64,000 nucleotides of DNA. Source: Candidatus Leptofilum proximum. GTDB taxonomy: Bacteria > Chloroflexota > Anaerolineae > Promineifilales > Promineifilaceae. The notes under the pieces are model-generated. The model worked only from the letters and a program-made list of their open reading frames with translations. It was not told where the DNA came from and made no database searches. The stretch is from assembly GCA_016710325.1 (NCBI GenBank), contig JADJXK010000002.1:2790001-2854000 (forward strand), written 5' to 3'. Positions 49,595-58,588 of the stretch are shown piece by piece. Made by a program: the position numbers and the translations under genes. Each line of letters opens with the position of its first letter. Positions within the stretch are counted from its first letter, which is position 1.

Positions 49595-50077
49595 CTACTC
49601 CGGATCTGGCCGCAGGCGACCGCCGCGCACGGTGCCGCCCAGCACCAATCCGGCGCCAATCAGCACCAGGTTCTTGATGATGTACTGCCCTTCCAGCGTC
49701 AGACCAAAGGGAAACTGGGTCCAGACAGCCTCCGGCAGCACCACCAGCGGCAGCGCCGTGCCCGGCATCTGCAAAAAAAGCAGCAGCAGCGTCAGGCGCA
49801 TGAAAATGCCAAACATCAACCCCAGGCCAATGGCCATTTCCCAGAGGGCCAGCACCGGTATAAACCAGTCTGGATTGACGAAATAGGTAGTGTTGCGCAC
49901 CAGCTCTTCGGCCGGGCTGAGGCCAGGCACCAACTTTAGAGCGCCAAACCAGAAGAAAACAATTCCCAGCCCCACGCGCATGATCGTCATGCCGTAGCGG
50001 GCCATCCAGTACGTAATTTGCCTGTCAATTCGGTCGAACTGTGTCTGGAAGTTCTCACCGAACGGAAGCTGTTTCAT
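49595..50077 (-). CDS. DoxX-like four-helix membrane protein
   Basis: A 160-residue protein with four hydrophobic helices. GLGIVFFWFGALKLVPGLSP and PVLALWEMAIGLGLMFGIFM are characteristic of the DoxX/DUF417-like superfamily. These proteins are often tied to respiratory or redox functions, but the activity here is unknown. It is followed by the GT-C-like gene on the same strand across a repeat hairpin. Confidence 0.78.
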   Translation of the reverse strand: MKQLPFGENFQTQFDRIDRQITYWMARYGMTIMRVGLGIVFFWFGALKLVPGLSPAEELVRNTTYFVNPDWFIPVLALWEMAIGLGLMFGIFMRLTLLLLFLQMPGTALPLVVLPEAVWTQFPFGLTLEGQYIIKNLVLIGAGLVLGGTVRGGRLRPDPE

Positions 50078-50151
50078 CGTCTATCCTTTGTCAAACGACA
50101 GGTGCGGCGCACTCTTGGTGTGCGTCGCACCTATGTTGTCGGAACTAATTA

Positions 50152-51471
50152 TCAAGCCGTGCGGCGCAGCACCACAAAGAGAATGCCACCCAACAGCAGC
50201 ACAGCCACGATGAGCAAAATCAGGCCGCTGTAGGAGGCCAGGCCGCCGCTTTCGGCTTCGGGAACGGCCGTATCCGCCCCATCTTCCACAACGGCCGTAG
50301 CCACAACGTCGGGATTACCAGCATCGGCCACCTCATCCGGCTGGTCGCTCGTGTCGGTAACAGCGTCCATGCGGATGCGGCTGCCAAACTGCACGCCAGC
50401 CGTCTGCCCGGCATCAATGTTAACCGTGGCGTTGCCTGCTGTGGTCATCTCCAACGGTCCGGGCACAACCTGCTCCACCTGGTACTCGCCCGGCTCCAGT
50501 CCCTCGAAGCAGACGGGGTCGCTGGTGCCGCTGGAGACAGCTTGAGCCACCACCTGGCTGCTGTTGGCCACGCGGAACGAAACGCTGCCCATAAAACCTT
50601 CGTTGGCGTCCTGCTGGCCATTGCCATTGTCATCGGCAAAGGCGTTGACGCAAAGGGTGGCGCCGGGCGGCGTGGTGGGAGTCTCGGTGGGGGCTTCGGT
50701 GGGGACGGCCGTTTCCGTAGGAACCAGCGTCGCCGTAGGAATGGGTGTGCTGGTTGCTGGCGGCGGAGGCGGTGAGGTTGGCTGTGGCACCGGGGTGTTG
50801 GTCGGCGGTGGGCCAACCTCAACCAGCTCGGCCGAATCGAACCAAACATCCAGATGCGCCCGGCACTGGTTCACACCCTGCAAACCATAATCCCCGGCAG
50901 TGAATACGCTCACCTTGTCGCCAGTGGCCGTGATTTCTACAGTAACCTGCTGCCAGGTGTCGTGCGGCTGAATAAAACCGCTCCACTTCACGTCGGCATC
51001 ATTCCATAGGCCGCTGCCATTGGGGTCGATACCGACCTGTACGTCCATACGCAGCCCTCCTTCCGAAGGCGCCGGATAATCATTGTTGGAAGCACGGCCT
51101 CTGGCCCAGACGGAAAAACGATAGGTGCTGCCCGGCTTTACGCTGACCGTTTGCAGCACGCCAGCGGCCCAGGTGTCCCAGGAATTCCCGACATGCTGCG
51201 AAGCCGACCCGGAATAAATCAGTGGGGCGCTCACTGTTTCCGCGCTCCAGTGAGGCTCTTTGTGGTACCCTTTGGCGCAGTCGTCAAACAGGTCGGCGCT
51301 GCTGTTGCGGAACCAGCGTCCCCAGCCGCTGGCCGAACCATCATTGTTGTAAGGCAGTTCAAAGCCTGGGTTTTGCAGTAGATTCGTTTGGGCCACACTG
51401 CGCTGTGCCTGGCTGCCCAGGCCGAGCAGCAGCAAAACCAGCAAAAGTAATTTCAAGCCATTTTTTTTCAT
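50152..51471 (-). CDS. Secreted carbohydrate-binding-like / SdrB-like surface protein
   Basis: A 439-residue protein with a signal peptide (LKLLLLVLLLLGLGSQAQRSVA, in part). A jelly-roll domain follows at ~30-215 (LLQNPGFELPYNNDGSASGW, then AHLDVWFDSAELVEV), like carbohydrate-binding modules. After a Thr/Pro linker comes an SdrD-B-like domain at ~280-370 (LCVNAFADDNGNGQQDANEG, with Asp/Asn suited to calcium). A C-terminal membrane helix (GLILLIVAVLLLGGILFVVL) with RRTA anchors it; there is no LPXTG. The SdrB-like part is paralogous to the next gene upstream. Likely a cell-surface binding protein. Confidence 0.78.
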   Translation of the reverse strand: MKKNGLKLLLLVLLLLGLGSQAQRSVAQTNLLQNPGFELPYNNDGSASGWGRWFRNSSADLFDDCAKGYHKEPHWSAETVSAPLIYSGSASQHVGNSWDTWAAGVLQTVSVKPGSTYRFSVWARGRASNNDYPAPSEGGLRMDVQVGIDPNGSGLWNDADVKWSGFIQPHDTWQQVTVEITATGDKVSVFTAGDYGLQGVNQCRAHLDVWFDSAELVEVGPPPTNTPVPQPTSPPPPPATSTPIPTATLVPTETAVPTEAPTETPTTPPGATLCVNAFADDNGNGQQDANEGFMGSVSFRVANSSQVVAQAVSSGTSDPVCFEGLEPGEYQVEQVVPGPLEMTTAGNATVNIDAGQTAGVQFGSRIRMDAVTDTSDQPDEVADAGNPDVVATAVVEDGADTAVPEAESGGLASYSGLILLIVAVLLLGGILFVVLRRTA

Positions 51472-51549
51472 GCTTCTTGTCCTCGATTTTAAAATTTGTT
51501 CTGCTTCTAAGGTGGAACGGTTCTTCCTTGGGCTGGTCGTGGTTCAGTT

Positions 51550-52419
51550 TCAAGTACGTTTGCGGCTGATGAACACGGCCGTTCCAATTAATAATAAGCC
51601 GATCAGGATGCCTGCGCCAATGAAAAACGGCCGTCGCGCCCGGCTGTTGGGGGACTCAGCCGGGTCTTCAACCAGCGGGGCCGCCGCTTCGCTGCCGATG
51701 ATGGCGGCAGGGGGTGTGGGGGAAACGGCCGTATTCACAGCCGTTGGCGCCGGCGTCGACCCCACCAAACTGCCAAATCCCAGCATCACCTGGTCCCCGG
51801 CATTCATCACCACCGTGCGGTTGCCACTGTTGGTCAACGTTTCCGTGCGTCCTACCGAGCGGGTGATCTGGTAATTGCCCGGCGCCAGCTCGGTTACACA
51901 GTACGGTTCGGTTAGCCCATCCGTGACGTAATTTGCCACCACCCCGGCGCTGGTAAAAACGGTGAAGGCCACGCCCGCTTGCAATGGCTCGGCTGGCTCC
52001 CGCTCCCCATTACCATTTTCATCGGCAAAGGCGACCAGGCAAATGACCGTCAGCGGGGGCGGCAGCGGCGTGTTGGAAGGTGTCGGCGGCGGACGAGTGG
52101 CCGCCGTGGTGGGTGAGGCCTCCGGCGTGGCGGTCTCTGGCGGAGCGACAATGGCTATGATGAGCCGATCACCCGGCTGGATCAACGCAGATTCGGTTAA
52201 ATTATTCAGGTTCAGCAGCTCCGTCAACGAAATACCCGATCGGGCGGCAATGGCCCACAGCGAATCATTGGGCTGCACGATAGCGTAAATAAAGCCGTCG
52301 GCGTCGGGCGTGGCGGTGGGTTCGGTCTGGGCTAGCAGCACAGGCCGCGGCCACAGCGCCCACATCCCGGTGAGCAAAACGAGCCACATCCACTGCTGTT
52401 TTACGCCTGTTTTGACCAT
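51550..52419 (-). CDS. LysM and SdrB-like membrane-anchored surface protein
   Basis: From ATG 52419 this gives 289 residues: a signal peptide, a LysM domain (YAIVQPNDSLWAIAARSGIS, TELLNLNNLTESALIQPGDR), a Thr/Pro linker, an SdrD-B-like domain (ICLVAFADENGNGEREPAEP, PYCVTELAPGNYQITRSVG) and a C-terminal helix (FFIGAGILIGLLLIGTAVFI). LysM binds peptidoglycan or chitin-like glycans. The SdrB-like domain matches that of the gene at 50152, so the pair arose by duplication. An upstream in-frame start at 52458 is possible. Confidence 0.8.
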   Translation of the reverse strand: MVKTGVKQQWMWLVLLTGMWALWPRPVLLAQTEPTATPDADGFIYAIVQPNDSLWAIAARSGISLTELLNLNNLTESALIQPGDRLIIAIVAPPETATPEASPTTAATRPPPTPSNTPLPPPLTVICLVAFADENGNGEREPAEPLQAGVAFTVFTSAGVVANYVTDGLTEPYCVTELAPGNYQITRSVGRTETLTNSGNRTVVMNAGDQVMLGFGSLVGSTPAPTAVNTAVSPTPPAAIIGSEAAAPLVEDPAESPNSRARRPFFIGAGILIGLLLIGTAVFISRKRT

Positions 52420-52544
52420 TCTCAACAACGCCCTCTCAACGATTATAAGACGTTCCAAATACTGCGGGCTGATTTCTCAGAAAGATCGCATTTGCCTGGC
52501 CCAAATATCTTCTATTATGTCAACATCCCACAACGGCAGAGTCT

Positions 52545-52592
52545 GCATCCTCAGATGCAGACGGCGGGCATCTGAGGATGCCCACTCCTCAA
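52545..52592. repeat. Dispersed hairpin repeat, copy 2 (partner at 35688)
   Basis: GCATCCTCAGATG (52545-52557) pairs with CATCTGAGGATGC (52569-52581) around CAGACGGCGGG. The whole 48-bp unit differs from the copy at 35688-35735 at only a few positions, mostly in the loop. Confidence 0.8.
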
Positions 52593-52602
52593 CGCGCATT
52601 TG

Positions 52603-54561
52603 CTAGGGAACAAGTTCCCAGCCATCGCCAAAATTTTCTCCGCCAGGGCCGATAACAGTCAGCCGTTCCAGCGTAGCCGGATCATACAGCCCCACCCGAA
52701 TGGTGTGCCGGGTCGGGTCAAACGGTTCTGGCAGGTGCAAAATGCGCCGTTCCTGCACCCATTGGTCAGGCTGCCACCAGTGGGCAAACCAGTATAGGCC
52801 GCCTGGCGGCGCATCATTTTGGGCGACCAGACCGTTGGCGTCTAGCACGTGCAAAAAAGCAGTTTGGCTGGGCAGCTCCTCGCCATTTTTTTGCCAGGTA
52901 AGATCGATCTGGAGCGTTTGTTCATCCCGCTGTGTCACCATGCTGCTTTGCAGCCAAAAGCGATCGCCAAAATTGATCGGCGCACCAACTTCTGGCCGGG
53001 CAGCACTGCTATAACGCACGTAGAGGGGATATGGTTCCGGTTCCAGGTCACCGCGGGCGAGACGGCCGTTCCTCACCACCACCATCTCCGCCTCCACCAG
53101 CAGCCGGGGCACATATTCCAGATCGCCAAAGGGCCAGGTGTACAGGCTCACCGGCTGGCCCGGCGCAGCAGGTGGCAGACCGGTTTCCGGGCGGTACAGG
53201 GTCACATCACTTAAATCGGCCAGGAAGGGTATGCTGGGCCACCCTTTCTGGCTGGCTTCATCCCAAAACCAGCGATCCAGGTAAACGGCCGTTCCCGCCG
53301 CTTCCCCATTTAAACTTTCCGCCAACTCCGTCGCTGCCGCTTCAAACAACAGGGCAGTGTCTGGCTGCTGGCTGTAGTTAACATAATCCCACACGGTGAG
53401 CAGCAAACTACCCGCCACCAGTGCCGCTACCAGCCCCCTGCGCACCACTTGCGGCAGGCGCGACCAGCGCCACAGCCAGGCCAATCCCAGCGCAGGCAGA
53501 AAGATGGCCGCAGGCAAAATGCCCACCGCGCGCAAAAAGTGGGGCGTGTCTTCGGCCAGAATCGTCACGCCGAGCATAAGGCTGCTCCACAGCAGCACAA
53601 TCGCCGCCGCCGGTTGGCGCCAGTGGCGCAGGCACCACAGCAGCCCCAGCACAAACGGCCCGGCCATGAGCCAGTCGAACAACGGCCGTCCCGCCGGGTT
53701 GTGGCGCAAAATCGTATCCCCCTGCCAAAAAAACAACGCCAATGAGCGCCAAATGTGCCGCCACAGCGTGCCCCACAGGTCGCCGCCGTTGATGGCCGGG
53801 TTGAGGATGGACACCTGCCCGGTGCGCCCCAGCAGCAGTTCGGGGTTTTGCCAGTAAAAGAGGGCAAGGGGGATGAGGATGACGGCCGTTCCCAAGACAA
53901 ACCAGCCCACGCCACGCCGCAGCCGTTCCCACTGCCCACGCCAGAGCAAAAACGCGCCCACTGCCAGCAGCAGCAGCGGCGTAAAACGGATCGCCAGGTA
54001 GGTGTAGAAGCCAAGTCCATACACCGCGCCCGCAGCCAGCCACCATCGCGGCTGGCTGCGGCGGTAGGCCTCTGTGCCCAGCCAGAAAGCCAACGCCAGC
54101 ACAGCGGGCAGCAAAATCGCCCGCAGCCCCAGGCGGCTCAGGTGCACCGGCCACAGGGTGATGGCCCACAGCCAGGCGGTCAGCAGCCCCACGCGCCAAC
54201 CAAACCAGCTGCGGCCCAATTTGTACACCAGCCCGGTGGTCAGGCTGCCCACCACAGCCGCGGCCAGGCGCATCGCCAGCACGGTCCGGCCCAACAGGGC
54301 GATGCTTAACGTGGTGAGGTAAATGTAGAGGGGTTCACGGCCGTTGTTGGCGGTAAAAAAAACGGCCAGATCGCCCTGCAAAACGCGCAGCGCATCCAGC
54401 CCGTTAAACGCTTCATCGCGGTACAGCCCCGGCGGCCAGCTGCCCACATGATACAGGCGCAGGAAAACGGCCGTACCCAGCGCCAATAGTAACAAAGCCC
54501 ATCCAAAAGTGGACGGGCTTCGGGAATTTTTATCGGTGGTGTGCATAGTATTGCGCGGCAT
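52603..54561 (-). CDS. GT-C glycosyltransferase, family 39/ArnT-like
   Basis: A 652-residue membrane protein with about 11-12 helices in the first 420 residues and a C-terminal periplasmic domain. After helix 1 the motif PPGLYRDEAFNGLDAL carries the catalytic Asp expected in the first loop of PMT/ArnT enzymes. FFTANNGREPLYIYLTTLSI also resembles the family. It would use a polyprenyl-phosphate sugar to glycosylate lipid or protein on the outer face. A second start (MHTTDK, about five codons in) is possible. It is not in an obvious operon. Confidence 0.88.
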   Translation of the reverse strand: MPRNTMHTTDKNSRSPSTFGWALLLLALGTAVFLRLYHVGSWPPGLYRDEAFNGLDALRVLQGDLAVFFTANNGREPLYIYLTTLSIALLGRTVLAMRLAAAVVGSLTTGLVYKLGRSWFGWRVGLLTAWLWAITLWPVHLSRLGLRAILLPAVLALAFWLGTEAYRRSQPRWWLAAGAVYGLGFYTYLAIRFTPLLLLAVGAFLLWRGQWERLRRGVGWFVLGTAVILIPLALFYWQNPELLLGRTGQVSILNPAINGGDLWGTLWRHIWRSLALFFWQGDTILRHNPAGRPLFDWLMAGPFVLGLLWCLRHWRQPAAAIVLLWSSLMLGVTILAEDTPHFLRAVGILPAAIFLPALGLAWLWRWSRLPQVVRRGLVAALVAGSLLLTVWDYVNYSQQPDTALLFEAAATELAESLNGEAAGTAVYLDRWFWDEASQKGWPSIPFLADLSDVTLYRPETGLPPAAPGQPVSLYTWPFGDLEYVPRLLVEAEMVVVRNGRLARGDLEPEPYPLYVRYSSAARPEVGAPINFGDRFWLQSSMVTQRDEQTLQIDLTWQKNGEELPSQTAFLHVLDANGLVAQNDAPPGGLYWFAHWWQPDQWVQERRILHLPEPFDPTRHTIRVGLYDPATLERLTVIGPGGENFGDGWELVP

Positions 54562-54676
54562 AACTCCTTATGCCTGTTTGTCAAAACGGGGCAAGTATAG
54601 CAAAATAGCCCCTTGCGTCAACCAGCACACCGGGGGCGAAAAGACAAATTTGACCTTGCTAAAACTGGAGAATTTC

Positions 54677-54795
54677 ACCGCAGAGACGCAGAGAACGCAG
54701 AGATTTCTCTGGGCGATTTTGCAAAACTTTGCGCTCCTTCGACATGCTCAACGCGTTGAGCAGCTCAGGACAAGCCTTTGCGGCTTTGCGGTTTA
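54677..54795. repeat. GCAGAGACGC repeat with nested CTTCGACATGCTCA hairpin
   Basis: ACCGCAGAGACGCAGAGAAC-GCAGAG is followed by TTTGCGCTCC. Then CTTCGACATGCTCAACGCG-TTGAGCAGCTCAGGACAAG is inserted, and the element resumes with CCTTTGCGGCTTTGCGG. It looks like one dispersed repeat interrupted by another. It fills the gap between two divergent glycosyltransferase genes. Confidence 0.65.
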
Positions 54796-54801
54796 GCTAA
54801 A

Positions 54802-55917
54802 ATGAAAGTTTTGATGCTCTCGAAGGCGTGCCTGGTTGGCTCTTACCAGACCAAATTAGAGGCCATTGCCCGGCACGAAGACGTGGACCTGACGGCGATT
54901 GTGCCGCCTGTCTGGTACGATCCGGCCGGGCCAGTTAAGCTGGAACGCGCCCACACCGACGGCTACCGCCTGCTGGTCGATCCGATTCGCTTTAACGGCC
55001 AATTTCACACTTACTACTTCCCTCGCCTCAAGCAGCGCCTGGCCGCCCTCCGCCCCGACGTAGTGCACATCGACGAGGAGCCGTATAACCTGGCCACCTG
55101 GCTGGCCATGCGCCAGGCGCGGCGCGTCGAAGCCAAAACGCTCTTCTTCTCCTGGCAAAATTTGCGCCGCAGCTATCCTTTCCCGTTTAACCTGATGGAA
55201 AAACAGGTGCTGGCCACCATCGATTATGCCATCGCAGGCAACCAGGCGGCGGCCGACGTGTGGCGGCAAAAAGGGTATCGCGGCCCGCTGCAGGTGATTC
55301 CCCAGTTTGGGGTGGACGAAACGATTTTCCAACCAACGTCACAGCGCGACCGGGGTCGCGGCTTCATCATCGGTTCGGCCAACCGGCGGCTGGTACCGGG
55401 AAAGGGGGTCGATTTACTGCTGCGCGCCGTGGCGACGCTGCCCGGCATGTGGCGGCTGCACATTGCCGGGGAGGGTCCAGAACGGCCGTCCCTGGAAAAC
55501 CTGGCCCGCCAGCTGGGCATCTGGGACCGGGTGCAGTTCGACGGTGTGGTGACCTCGGCGCAAATGCCGGGTTATTTGCAGCAGCTCGATGCTCTGGTGC
55601 TGGCCTCGCGCACCCAACCTAACTGGAAAGAGCAGTTTGGCCGCGTGCTGGTAGAGGCGATGGCCTGCGAAGTGGCGGTGATTGGTTCCGACAGCGGCGA
55701 GATTCCCCACGTCATTGGCGAGGCTGGACTCGTCTTCCCCGAAGGAGACGAAGCGGCGCTGCAGCAGCATTTGCTGGCGGTGATGCAGTCGGCCAGCCTG
55801 CGCGATGAGTTGGGCAAAAACGGCCGTCAGCGGGTTCTCGCTCACTACACCCAAAAGCAGGTGGCAGCGCAGACAACGGCCGTTTACCGCCAGATGCTGG
55901 CTAACACCCTCGACTGA
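54802..55917 (+). CDS. GT4-family glycosyltransferase
   Basis: A 371-residue GT-B fold enzyme. The N-terminal domain starts MKVLMLSKACLVGSYQTKLE and contains RPDVVHIDEEPYNLATWLAM. The C-terminal donor-binding domain shows GSANRRLVPGKGVDLLLRAV, LHIAGEGPERPSLENLAR and the E-x7-E type motif in FGRVLVEAMACEVAVIGSD. It transfers sugars from nucleotide donors, probably in surface glycan synthesis. ATG 54802 follows a repeat; an in-frame upstream start lies inside the repeat and is rejected. Confidence 0.92.
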   Translation: MKVLMLSKACLVGSYQTKLEAIARHEDVDLTAIVPPVWYDPAGPVKLERAHTDGYRLLVDPIRFNGQFHTYYFPRLKQRLAALRPDVVHIDEEPYNLATWLAMRQARRVEAKTLFFSWQNLRRSYPFPFNLMEKQVLATIDYAIAGNQAAADVWRQKGYRGPLQVIPQFGVDETIFQPTSQRDRGRGFIIGSANRRLVPGKGVDLLLRAVATLPGMWRLHIAGEGPERPSLENLARQLGIWDRVQFDGVVTSAQMPGYLQQLDALVLASRTQPNWKEQFGRVLVEAMACEVAVIGSDSGEIPHVIGEAGLVFPEGDEAALQQHLLAVMQSASLRDELGKNGRQRVLAHYTQKQVAAQTTAVYRQMLANTLD

Positions 55918-55990
55918 CCCTGCCTGGAAGATTGAATTAAATAACGCATAACAATCGTGTGGATTGTAAACGGTCAAACAGTAAATAAGG

Positions 55991-55996
55991 TATACT
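55991..55996 (+). promoter_or_regulatory. -10 element TATACT seven bases before a start codon
   Basis: TATACT ends at 55996 and the ATG is at 56004, leaving seven bases between. Initiation would fall at or next to the ATG, giving a leaderless mRNA. No clear -35 box at standard spacing and no ribosome-binding site are seen. Confidence 0.5.
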
Positions 55997-56003
55997 ACGC
56001 CCC

Positions 56004-57089
56004 ATGAGCGATGTGGTACCCCCCACAAACGAAAACACAGATCAGCCAGCCAGCCAACCCAAGAAGAAGCGGCGCCCGGTACGTATTCTGGGCCTGCTGC
56101 TAATCATCTTCTCGGTGCTGGTGGGCTGGTTTTTGCTAGTGGCCTTTTTGGGCTGGCAAAGCGGGCAACAGGCGCTGGTAGACCGGCAAGCAGAGCAGCT
56201 GAACCGGCAGATCACTCTGGCCCAGGAAAATATCGAGCAGGCCAACTACGAGCTGGCCATCACCCGGCTGGAGTGGGTGCTGGCGCGCGATCCCAATTCG
56301 GCCCAGGCCAGACAGCTGCACGAGCAGGCGCTGGCCGGACTGGGCGCCACGCCGGAGCCAACACCGGTAACGGCCGTAACCGTCACCCCCGACTCCACCC
56401 GTCTACCCACAGCCACCCCTGGCTCCATTGGCAGCCCCAACGAAGAGCTGCTGCGCATCCAGCGCCTGATCGCTACCAAGTACTGGGAAGAGGCCCTGCC
56501 CGCCCTGGTTGCCTTCCAGCAGCAGTTTCCCAGCTACGAGCGAGAAGAAACGGACCAGATGCTGTACGACGTATACCTGAACTATGGCCTGGACCTGGTT
56601 GATGGTAAGCAGGTGGAGCTGGGCATGTATTACCTGGCGCAGGCGCAGAAGCTGGGTGATTTGCCGCAGTCCGTGCAGGATTACCAGACGTGGGCTCGCC
56701 TTTATACCCAGGGAATTTCCTATTACGGGGTAAACTGGGCGGCGTCGGCCAACTTTTTCCGCGATCTGTGCCTGGCGGCGCCATTTTACCAGTCGTCTTG
56801 TGAGCGGCTTTTTACCGCGCTGGTTTCTTTGGGCGATCAGTACGCCTTTGCCCAGGAGTGGTGCCCGGCGCAGGCTCTGTACGAAGAAGCCAGCCAGCAC
56901 CAAACCTCGTCTGATCTCACCGCCAAACGTACCGAGGCGCAAGAAAACTGCCTGCTGGCCACGCCCACTCCATCTGAACCAATTACCGGCACCGTGCCGA
57001 TTACCAACACAGAACCGATTACCGATACCGCAGCTCCGTTTGTTGCTCCGTCTTTTGCAGTACCGACGGAAACCCCAACCGTGCCCTAA
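56004..57089 (+). CDS. Membrane-anchored TPR-like protein
   Basis: A 361-residue protein. The cytoplasmic N-terminus ends in PKKKRRPVR, followed by one membrane helix (ILGLLLIIFSVLVGWFLLVA), a coiled/TPR-like segment (NIEQANYELAITRLEWVLAR), a Thr/Pro linker, TPR-like repeats to ~310 and a Thr/Pro tail. No known family is recognised. It lies 20 bp upstream of the LuxR-Kelch gene, and both have a -10-like hexamer exactly seven bases before their ATG. They may be separate leaderless transcripts of one functional unit. Confidence 0.7.
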   Translation: MSDVVPPTNENTDQPASQPKKKRRPVRILGLLLIIFSVLVGWFLLVAFLGWQSGQQALVDRQAEQLNRQITLAQENIEQANYELAITRLEWVLARDPNSAQARQLHEQALAGLGATPEPTPVTAVTVTPDSTRLPTATPGSIGSPNEELLRIQRLIATKYWEEALPALVAFQQQFPSYEREETDQMLYDVYLNYGLDLVDGKQVELGMYYLAQAQKLGDLPQSVQDYQTWARLYTQGISYYGVNWAASANFFRDLCLAAPFYQSSCERLFTALVSLGDQYAFAQEWCPAQALYEEASQHQTSSDLTAKRTEAQENCLLATPTPSEPITGTVPITNTEPITDTAAPFVAPSFAVPTETPTVP

Positions 57090-57096
57090 ATCATTG

Positions 57097-57102
57097 TATA
57101 AT
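57097..57102 (+). promoter_or_regulatory. -10 element TATAAT seven bases before a start codon
   Basis: Consensus TATAAT ends at 57102 and the ATG lies at 57110, the same seven-base spacing as at 55991-56004. No Shine-Dalgarno sequence intervenes, which fits leaderless transcription of the LuxR-Kelch gene. Confidence 0.55.
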
Positions 57103-57109
57103 TTTCTGT

Positions 57110-58555
57110 ATGGCAGAGAAAGGCGAACCATTAAGCGAGCGAGAACTGGAGGTTTTGCAATGCGTTGTGGATGGCGCGGGCAATAAAGAAATTGCCGTGG
57201 CCTTAACCATCAGTCACAACACCGTCAAGGTCCACCTGCGCAATATTTTCACCAAGCTAGACGTGACCTCCCGCACGGAAGCCACGACGGTGGCCTTGCA
57301 GCAGGGCTTGGTGACCGTTCACGGCATTGTCAGCACCGAAACGCTGGAAGCAGGCACGGCCAGTTCGGGAGATGGGTCTGTGAATGGATCGTCAGACGAG
57401 GCCGACTCCGTGCCAGAAACGGCCGTTTCCCCCACCCTCGTCTCCCCTCAACCCATCCCGGAACTGGAGATCGAACGACCCCGTTTTTTGCCGCGGCGTA
57501 TTGCCGTCATCAGCCTGCTGTCGGTTTTGTTGGTGGCGGCCGTTTTTATTGGCTACCAGGCTTTTGGCAGCACCCTCGCCCCCACGCCTACGCCCGAACC
57601 GTTTGCCGAAAGCCGCATCACCGATGACTGGCTGCAGAGCCGCCCGCTGCCTGCGGCTCGGGCCAACATGGCGCTGGTGGGCAGCGGCCTGAACCTCTAC
57701 CTGATCGGCGGGGAAACGGCCGCTGGTGTTACCAACACCGTGGCCATTTTTAATACCTTGGACCTGGTCTGGCAAGCAGGGGCGCCCAAGCCAACGGCCG
57801 TTACCGAGATCAGCGGCGCCGAGCTGTTTGGCGAAATTTATATTCCTGGCGGCAAGCTGGCCAGCGGCCAGCCCACCAACGTGGTAGAAGTGTACAGCCC
57901 GGCGAACAACAGCTGGCGCGCCGCCACACCCCTGCCTACGGCCGTTTCTGGCGGACTGGTGCTCTCCGACGGCAGCTTTTTGTACCTGTTTGGCGGCTGG
58001 GACGGAGAGGATTATCTGGCGGACGCTTATCGCTTTGATCCGGCGGCCAACAGCTGGCAGATTTTGCCCAGGATGGCAACGGCTCGGGCGTTTGTCACTG
58101 GCGGCGTGGTGAAGGGCAAGCTGTACGTGGTTGGTGGGTATGATGGGGAACGGCCGTTAAACGAGTGCGCCTACTTTGATCCGCTGACGGCCGACGACAA
58201 CCTGAACAACCAGGATCGGTGGCACAGCTGTGCCCCTACGCTGCTGCCACGCGCCGGGGCTGGCGCTTCTGGCCTGTTCAACAAGCTGTATGTCTTTGGT
58301 GGAGGCGCCTTTAGCGAAGACCCTATCGCCTACAGCGAATCCTACAATCCAGACGCCGATCAATGGTCCGTGGTCAACACGCCGCCGCTCAGCGACGAGC
58401 CGCACTGGGCCAGCCTAGGCATCGCCAATGTCGAGATTAAAATTTACGCAGTGGGGGGCAAACGCGGAGAGGTAATGACGGATACCACCTTCATCTACCA
58501 GCCGCTGGCCTACCAGACCTTCATTCCCATCGCCCCAGTAGAAGGCGGGAATTAG
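57110..58555 (+). CDS. Membrane-tethered LuxR-type HTH / Kelch-repeat protein
   Basis: A 481-residue protein. Residues 7-68 are a GerE/LuxR DNA-binding domain (LSERELEVLQCVVDGAGNKE, then SHNTVKVHLRNIFTKLDVTS). After a Ser/Pro linker there is one membrane helix at 129-152 (AVISLLSVLLVAAVFIGYQ). The extracytoplasmic part holds five or six Kelch repeats (LYLIGGETAAG, IYIPGGKLASG, LYLFGGWDGEDY, LYVVGGYDGERPL, LYVFGGGAFSED, IYAVGGKRGE), predicted to form a beta-propeller. The layout resembles ToxR/CadC one-component membrane regulators, but with a LuxR head and a Kelch sensor. Ligand and target genes are unknown. Confidence 0.85.
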   Translation: MAEKGEPLSERELEVLQCVVDGAGNKEIAVALTISHNTVKVHLRNIFTKLDVTSRTEATTVALQQGLVTVHGIVSTETLEAGTASSGDGSVNGSSDEADSVPETAVSPTLVSPQPIPELEIERPRFLPRRIAVISLLSVLLVAAVFIGYQAFGSTLAPTPTPEPFAESRITDDWLQSRPLPAARANMALVGSGLNLYLIGGETAAGVTNTVAIFNTLDLVWQAGAPKPTAVTEISGAELFGEIYIPGGKLASGQPTNVVEVYSPANNSWRAATPLPTAVSGGLVLSDGSFLYLFGGWDGEDYLADAYRFDPAANSWQILPRMATARAFVTGGVVKGKLYVVGGYDGERPLNECAYFDPLTADDNLNNQDRWHSCAPTLLPRAGAGASGLFNKLYVFGGGAFSEDPIAYSESYNPDADQWSVVNTPPLSDEPHWASLGIANVEIKIYAVGGKRGEVMTDTTFIYQPLAYQTFIPIAPVEGGN

Positions 58556-58588
58556 TAGCCTATCGGCTGTCTTTGCCGATGTTTATGA

